This document shows positions 61,158 through 64,000 of a stretch of 64,000 nucleotides of DNA, one piece after another. Numbering within the stretch: the first letter of the stretch is position 1; each line of letters starts with the position of its first letter. This stretch comes from Flavobacteriales bacterium. Its GTDB lineage: Bacteria > Bacteroidota > Bacteroidia > CAIKAF01. The stretch is from assembly GCA_026418175.1 (NCBI GenBank), contig JAOABX010000003.1, forward strand, positions 1 through 64,000. Direction: 5' to 3'. The translations under genes were made by a program, and so were the position numbers. The notes under the pieces were generated by a model that searched no databases, was not told the origin of the DNA, and saw only the letters and a list, made by a program, of their open reading frames with translations.

Positions 61158-62132
61158 TTAGAAAGGAATAACGTATTTTTTTTCAATAAGGTATTTTGAT
61201 ACATATTCTTTTACGCCTTCCTGCAAAGATGTAAAAGGCCGGTTATATCCAATGGATCGCACTTTTTCCATGTCGGCTTCGGTAAAGTATTGATAGGTAT
61301 TACGTATGTCCTGCGGTATATCAATGAATTCAATGGAGGGCTTTTGTCCTAATGCTTCAAAAACAGCTTGAGCCAGTGTAAGAAAGGATTCTGCCTTGCC
61401 GGTTCCTGCATTATAAATTCCGCTAGCCGGGCGATTATGAAAGAAGTAATACAATAATTCAGCAATATCTTTTACATAAATAAAATCGCGTTGTTGTTCG
61501 CCATCGGCAAAATCGGCACGATGAGATCGAAACAGCCGCATTTTTCCGGTTTGTTGAATTTGCTGAGTAGCATGAAAAATTACTGATGCCATGCGGCCCT
61601 TATGATATTCGTTTGGACCGTAAACATTAAAAAATTTGAATCCGTACCAATGCGGGGGGGTGTTTTTTTGCTCAAGTGCCCAAATATCGAATTCTTGTTT
61701 TGATTGTCCATACGGGTTGAGTGGGGCAAGCCGTGGTATCAATGCATGATGATCACTATAACCCCATTCTCCATTTCCATAAGTAGCTGCTGAAGAGGCG
61801 TAAAATAGTGGAATGTTATATCGCGTACAAAGCATCCATACCATTTGGCTGTAGTGTAAATTGAGTCGATTTAGCAATGCGATATTTTTTTCTGTTGTAT
61901 CGGTTCGGGCTCCCAAATGAAATATGGCAGTAATTTGGCTTGCATTATTATGCATCCAATCGCCAAATTTGTTTCGGTCAATTCGAGCAGTGGCCTTTAT
62001 AAACTGATGATTAGGCAATTTTGAATCAACGCTGAAATCATCCACCAACACTAGCGAATCGTGGCCTTTTGCATTCAGATAATGCCCCCAATAACTTCCT
62101 ATAAAACCGGCAGCTCCTGTGATCACAATCAT
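61158..62132 (-). CDS. hldD: ADP-L-glycero-D-manno-heptose 6-epimerase
   Basis: 324 residues, extended short-chain dehydrogenase. NADP-binding MIVITGAAGFIGSYWGHYL (first 19), catalytic Ser in YASSAATYG (about 115) and YxxxK in NPYGQSKQEFD (about 140), with FKFFNVYGPNEYHKGRMAS (about 165-183) typical of HldD. Converts ADP-D,D-heptose to ADP-L,D-heptose, the last step feeding the LPS core; the adenylyltransferase is at 40613. A TACCTTTA promoter core ends 5 bases before the ATG. Confidence 0.93.
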   Translation of the reverse strand: MIVITGAAGFIGSYWGHYLNAKGHDSLVLVDDFSVDSKLPNHQFIKATARIDRNKFGDWMHNNASQITAIFHLGARTDTTEKNIALLNRLNLHYSQMVWMLCTRYNIPLFYASSAATYGNGEWGYSDHHALIPRLAPLNPYGQSKQEFDIWALEQKNTPPHWYGFKFFNVYGPNEYHKGRMASVIFHATQQIQQTGKMRLFRSHRADFADGEQQRDFIYVKDIAELLYYFFHNRPASGIYNAGTGKAESFLTLAQAVFEALGQKPSIEFIDIPQDIRNTYQYFTEADMEKVRSIGYNRPFTSLQEGVKEYVSKYLIEKKYVIPF

Positions 62133-62136
62133 GAAG

Positions 62137-62144
62137 TAAAGGTA
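62137..62144 (-). promoter_or_regulatory. Promoter -7-like element for hldD, leaderless geometry
   Basis: TACCTTTA on the minus strand (last base differs from the consensus G), then CTTC and the ATG at 62132. Confidence 0.45.
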
Positions 62145-62187
62145 GCGTAAATTTTGATGAGCTGTCTTTTCTTAGTATATTCAATCC

Positions 62188-64000
62188 ATGAAATATGTAT
62201 TGATAATACTAGGTTGGGTTTTAAATTTAAGTTTGTTTTCCCAACAAAAAAAAGAGTTTTTTGATGAGCACTGGAAGCCCGTTGATTCTACCAAAGCAGC
62301 GTATTACCGACTTATTACTTATGATGAAAAAGGAAATCCACAAGGGGTGGTTCGTGATTTTTATATCACCGGAGAAAAACAATGGGAAGGCCGTTTTTCG
62401 TACATAGATAAGTTGGGTGGTGGAAATGATATTGAAGAAGGAATGTGTACTTGGTATTATAAAAACGGAAAAATGTCATCTCGAGGTTTTTTTGTAAACG
62501 GTAAGATAGATGGCACCTACAAAACTTGGTTTGAAAGCGGAGCCCGAAGTTCAGAAGTACAATACAAAAACGGGGTATTGCATGGGTTGTACATCAACTG
62601 GTACGAATCAGGAGTGCTTAGAAATTTTGCAGTGTATAATCAAGGAAATTTAGTGGGAAATACCAGTTTGCTTTGCGATGAATTTAACCAAAGTTGTACA
62701 CGAACATTTACACAAAATTTTTCAAAGCCTGAGGCATCTCTGTATGGGGAAAAAACTAAAATAAAAAAAGATAGATACAGTGATTTTAGCATTGATTGGT
62801 CGCAGTATTTATCGTATGCTATGTATGGTGAAAGCGACAACAACATGTGGCCGCAAACCAAAGACAAGCAGGCAGTATCAAAAATGACAAATTATGGGTA
62901 TCTTATAAAAACGGGCAAGGCAGACGGGTTTCGTTTAATTCATCACCCCATTGATTATTCCAGCAGTTTTGATTTGGATGTAAGTTATTTTGTGGGTAAA
63001 GGCAATTTGAATTCCATGCATGGTTTTGTATGGGGGTATCAGGACGAAAAAAATTATTATTACTTCCGTCTTTCTGGGCATGGAAGTTATGTGATTGGGG
63101 CGATGCGAAATGGAAAAAATGAATTATTTCATCAAGCGTCAACACTTTTATATGATAGTGAGTCTGATGTTGGTAATTATCTTGGTATTACCCATCAAGA
63201 CGATAGTTTGGAGTTTTTTATTGGATTTGCTTCTGTGTACCGGATGCCCTGTCCTGAATTGTTGGGAAATACAGTGGGATTTGTAGTTGGGCCCGAATCC
63301 GAAGTTTATTTTACTTCTTTTTCAACCGTTGAAAAGATTGATCCACCCTTTGTTTCACCCGATCTGGATGTACAATCAATACGTAAAAAAACATGGAAAG
63401 GAAATGGTTCCGGATTTTTCATTTCTACACTGGGCCATATTGTAACCAATTACCATGTAATTGATAAAGCCAAAGAAATAGAAATTGATATTCTCCGTGA
63501 TGGCAAACAGGTTTCATATCAATGTGAGGTTTTAATTACTGATAAAACCAACGACCTGGCGATAATTCAGGTAAAAGATCCTTCGTTTATTCCATTTAGC
63601 GAAATACCATATAGTTTAAAAACATCGCTGGCTGAAGTAGGGACTCCGGTTTTTGCTTTGGGATATCCATTAGCGTTATCTACTCTAGGAACAGAATTAA
63701 AATTTACTGAAGGCACTGTGAATTCGCGTACTGGAAAAGAGGGGATAATTAGTGCGTATCAGGTATCGGCACCCGTTCAGCCAGGCAATAGTGGCGGACC
63801 TTTGTTTGATTATGAAGGAAATGTTCTTGGGGTGATTAACGAAAAATTATTTTTGGCCGACAATGTGGCCTTCGCCATTAAGTCTAATTACATTATAAAC
63901 TTGATTGATTTGCTCCCATCGGTCCCTGATTATCCAAAATCATCTCGTATGAAAGGAATGCCACCCACTGAGCAGGTGAAATTACTCCGATCATTCATCC
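62188..64000 (+). CDS. Secreted S1-type serine protease with MORN-like and ConA-like N-terminal regions (cut by the window edge)
   Basis: The frame stays open to the right edge, 604 codons so far, with no stop. Signal peptide MKYVLIILGWVLNLSLFSQQ. Residues about 60-180 contain MORN-like repeats (YKNGKMSSRGFFVNGKIDGTY, INWYESGVLRNFAVYNQGNL). A ConA-like / DUF1080-type region follows (MHGFVWGYQDEKNYYYFRLS, about 273-292). The trypsin-like domain carries the whole triad: His423 in TNYHVID, Asp456 in TNDLAII and Ser535 in PGNSGGPLFD. It is an S1C-like (HtrA-type) core, but no PDZ domain is reached before the edge. Exported; the target is unknown. Confidence 0.9.
   Translation, partial: MKYVLIILGWVLNLSLFSQQKKEFFDEHWKPVDSTKAAYYRLITYDEKGNPQGVVRDFYITGEKQWEGRFSYIDKLGGGNDIEEGMCTWYYKNGKMSSRGFFVNGKIDGTYKTWFESGARSSEVQYKNGVLHGLYINWYESGVLRNFAVYNQGNLVGNTSLLCDEFNQSCTRTFTQNFSKPEASLYGEKTKIKKDRYSDFSIDWSQYLSYAMYGESDNNMWPQTKDKQAVSKMTNYGYLIKTGKADGFRLIHHPIDYSSSFDLDVSYFVGKGNLNSMHGFVWGYQDEKNYYYFRLSGHGSYVIGAMRNGKNELFHQASTLLYDSESDVGNYLGITHQDDSLEFFIGFASVYRMPCPELLGNTVGFVVGPESEVYFTSFSTVEKIDPPFVSPDLDVQSIRKKTWKGNGSGFFISTLGHIVTNYHVIDKAKEIEIDILRDGKQVSYQCEVLITDKTNDLAIIQVKDPSFIPFSEIPYSLKTSLAEVGTPVFALGYPLALSTLGTELKFTEGTVNSRTGKEGIISAYQVSAPVQPGNSGGPLFDYEGNVLGVINEKLFLADNVAFAIKSNYIINLIDLLPSVPDYPKSSRMKGMPPTEQVKLLRSFI

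Noticed and set aside
1-64000. CRISPR arrays, integrases, IS elements, tRNA or rRNA genes
   Set aside because: None seen: no regularly spaced repeats, no transposase-like proteins, no cloverleaf or rRNA-like sequence noticed by eye. A dedicated RNA search could still find a small ncRNA.

Overview
The window is a piece of a Bacteroidota chromosome, probably of a free-living Chitinophagales-, Saprospirales- or Cytophagales-like lineage; I cannot place it more finely. The signs are two secretion-tail types of the type IX secretion system (T9SS), a BamA/Skp/UppS/DUF6089 gene block, PorT-like and DUF6427 membrane proteins, promoters of the TAnnTTTG type and AT-rich intergenic DNA. No tRNA, rRNA, CRISPR array, transposase or phage gene was seen, and no gene-free stretch exceeds 300 bases. 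Most of the window is ordinary core chromosome.

Layout. 120-4462 (-): two large secreted PKD/anchor-type surface proteins with gliding-motility-type C-terminal tails. 4622-6471 (+): an M20 peptidase and a LEA14-like lipoprotein. 6478-14199 (-): an envelope block of murI, skp/ompH, bamA, uppS, two DUF6089 proteins and nadK. 14271-20201 (-): a 2-Cys peroxiredoxin, then a ZIP transporter, a methyltransferase, a YyaL-type thioredoxin-fold protein, a small DUF6132-like membrane protein and an MBL-rhodanese-rhodanese protein. 20431-26877 (+): a single-module, fully reducing type I polyketide synthase, followed directly by a tiny Kunitz-type (BPTI-like) lipoprotein. 27265-44912: housekeeping genes (purQ, lipB, nucleoside transporter, aldolase, polA, rpoN, panD, heptose nucleotidyltransferase, radA, a transaminase/omega-amidase pair).

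45823-55361 (+) is the most interesting part. A LytS-type sensor kinase with an extracellular beta-propeller is followed by a LytTR response regulator and then four secreted-protein genes, one of them frameshifted. In front of the regulator and of each of the four downstream genes lies the same element: two TTNGGAAA half-sites whose starts are exactly 21 bases apart. All ten half-sites match, and each element sits about 55-63 bases before the start codon. A TTTTG promoter core lies at a fixed distance downstream in four of five. This looks like a complete local regulon with its operator: a propeller-sensing two-component system controlling its own regulator and a set of secreted proteins, three of them with T9SS type A tails. 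Two of these genes share a duplicated 3' cassette (secretion tail plus terminator) in which the terminator stem has drifted but stays paired.

55466-64000: typA (-), a free-methionine-sulfoxide reductase and an Ig-like lipoprotein (+), an OmpA-family protein and a heptose epimerase (-), and a serine protease with MORN-like and ConA-like N-terminal regions (+) that runs off the right edge. Several genes (panD, lipB, the sulfoxide reductase, and hldD with one mismatch) have the promoter core ending exactly 5 bases before the ATG, which predicts leaderless transcripts.
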